Shown here: in pieces, positions 6,251 to 7,058 of the stretch
How positions within the stretch are numbered: the stretch's first letter is position 1
Layout of the letters: each line of letters begins with the position of its first letter
Assembly (NCBI GenBank): GCA_016764955.1
Contig: JAESQZ010000022.1
Location: 1 to 7,058, forward strand
DNA: 7,058 nt
Origin: Deltaproteobacteria bacterium
GTDB taxonomy: Bacteria > Myxococcota > UBA727 > JABDBI01
Direction of reading: 5' to 3'
Program-made: the position numbers and the translations under genes
Notes under the pieces: model-generated
Databases searched by the model: none
Seen by the model: only the letters and a program-made list of their open reading frames with translations
What the model was told of the DNA's origin: nothing

Positions 6251-6556
6251 TTACCAGCTGGCTTTTGTAACACCTGGCAGCAGGCCTTTGAGGGCCATGT
6301 CACGAAAAGAAATTCGGTTGAGTTTAAACTTACGATATACAGCCCGAGCAGCACCAGTTGCCTGGCAACGCCTGGTCAAACGGGTAGGAGATGAATCTCG
6401 CTTCATGCTATTAAGCTTCAAACGAGCAGCTAAACGCTCTTCACCTGACAGCTTAGGATCGATTTGCGCTTTTCTAAGCGCATCTCTGCGTTCTTGTTGC
6501 TGACGAACAAGCTTCTCACGTTTAACTTCACGGGCTAACTGACAATTACGAGCCAT
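6251..6556 (-). CDS. rpsN: Ribosomal protein S14, zinc-free (C-minus) long type
   Basis: Component of the 30S head. The 101 residues equal the E. coli length. The N-terminal MARNCQLAREVKREKLV matches the long-type start, and the C-terminal core runs MKRDSSPTRLTRRCQATGAARAVYRKFKLNRISFRDMALKG..PG..KASW. Only two cysteines are present (C5 and C64) and no CxxC pairs, so it does not carry the zinc knuckle of the short type. The start ATG at 6556 has AGGAG (6573-6569) 12 bases upstream, a rather long spacing. S14 normally sits in the spc ribosomal operon between rplE and rpsH; here it stands alone between an outer-membrane protein gene and a divergent alkaline phosphatase. It may be the only S14, or a zinc-free paralogue used when zinc is low. 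No recognisable Zur box is seen upstream. Confidence 0.95.
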   Translation of the reverse strand: MARNCQLAREVKREKLVRQQQERRDALRKAQIDPKLSGEERLAARLKLNSMKRDSSPTRLTRRCQATGAARAVYRKFKLNRISFRDMALKGLLPGVTKASW

Positions 6557-6599
6557 ACTGTTTCAAAACTCCTGCCAAGCTCTTTAGCGCAATAAATCT

Positions 6600-6619
6600 G
6601 ACTTAGCAAGCCTAAGGTC
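6600..6619. promoter_or_regulatory. Inverted repeat in the rpsN / alkaline phosphatase divergent gap
   Basis: GACTTAG at 6600-6606 and CTAAGGTC at 6612-6619 form facing arms of seven matching bases with one extra G, separated by CAAGC. It is centred in the 96-bp divergent region, where an operator for either gene could lie. No convincing -35/-10 pair was found nearby, and the short arms could arise by chance. Confidence 0.25.
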
Positions 6620-6652
6620 TCCAAATTCTCTGACTTTTCACTAGAAGAGAGC

Positions 6653-7058
6653 ATGAGCCAGCGATTTCTTCTGTTAGCCCTACTTTTCAGCCTCTCTTGC
6701 ACCCATGCTAGAGTTTCTCAGGGCTCTAAAACCCCAAAAAATGTCATTATTATGATCGTAGATGGTATGGGGCCAGAACAAGTCAAAGCCGGCCGTATCT
6801 TCTTTGGAAATGAAAAGCTAGCTTTCGAAAAATTCCCCTATCAAAGCACAGTTAGCACACATAATATTGACCATAAAGTCACAGATAGCGCTGCCGCTGC
6901 TACAGCAATAGCAACCGGTCAAAAAGTCAAAAATCGGGTAATTAGTCCAGGGAAGACTCCCCTTGAGCACTTTAAAGAATCAGGCAAAAGCACCGGAATT
7001 ATTACCAATATGCTTCTATCTGATGCTACGCCAGCTGCCTTTGCCGCGCATGCAAAAA
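6653..7058 (+). CDS. Alkaline phosphatase family protein (N-terminal fragment)
   Basis: Metal-dependent phosphomonoesterase of the PhoA superfamily, exported to release phosphate. The frame opens at the ATG at 6653 and runs off the window end after 135 residues. The signal peptide is residues 1-19 (MSQRFLLLALLFSLSCTHA): cleavage after THA is likely, and Cys16 gives a poor lipobox because the -3 residue is Ser. KNVIIMIVDGMG (29-40) holds the metal-binding Asp37. VTDSAAAATAIATG (76-89) matches the active-site signature, with nucleophile Ser79. SDATPAAFAAH (123-133) aligns with the E. coli Asp153/Thr155 region and keeps Asp where many homologues have His. The rest of the metal ligands lie outside the window. 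A GAAGAGAG purine stretch lies immediately upstream as the ribosome-binding site. Divergent from rpsN; no Pho box was recognised. Confidence 0.9.
   Translation, partial: MSQRFLLLALLFSLSCTHARVSQGSKTPKNVIIMIVDGMGPEQVKAGRIFFGNEKLAFEKFPYQSTVSTHNIDHKVTDSAAAATAIATGQKVKNRVISPGKTPLEHFKESGKSTGIITNMLLSDATPAAFAAHAK

Overview
This window looks like a chromosomal housekeeping segment from a Gram-negative bacterium of moderate-to-low GC content (judged by eye). The Gram-negative assignment rests on a beta-barrel outer-membrane protein ending in a terminal aromatic residue, a membrane-anchored SCO1/SenC copper chaperone and an exported alkaline phosphatase. No marker here fixes the lineage. An AUC-initiated infC is known from Myxococcus, and the gene mix would suit a deltaproteobacterial or Bdellovibrionota-like organism, but that is only a guess.

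Layout: (1) 3-392, plus strand, the C-terminal part of a class I aspartate aminotransferase. (2) 393-544, a convergent gap with a REP-like inverted repeat (471-543). (3) 4854 down to 545, minus strand, the classical translation operon infC-rpmI-rplT-pheS-pheT, encoding IF3, L35, L20 and both PheRS subunits. (4) 4936-5520, plus strand, an SCO1/SenC protein divergent from infC; the 81 bp between the two starts must hold both control regions, but I could not call a promoter there. (5) 6191 down to 5551, minus strand, an outer-membrane protein whose reading frame is broken. (6) 6556 down to 6251, minus strand, a stand-alone rpsN encoding the zinc-free type of S14. (7) 6653-7058, plus strand, the N-terminal part of an alkaline phosphatase, divergent from rpsN.

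How the genes work together: infC, rpmI, rplT, pheS and pheT couple initiation, large-subunit assembly and Phe-tRNA charging in one tight transcription unit, with 3-45 bp gaps and one 11-bp overlap. infC appears to start at AUC behind a strong Shine-Dalgarno, as expected for IF3 autocontrol. A hairpin sits just upstream of rpmI, where L20 control acts in other bacteria.

No new defence, mobile or biosynthetic system is visible. The points worth a second look are a PheT that lacks the OB-fold tRNA-binding domain, the AUC start of infC, a one-base frameshift in rplT and another in the outer-membrane gene (both at A/T runs of five), the REP-like element, an inverted repeat that buries the start codon of the outer-membrane gene, and the isolated zinc-free S14.
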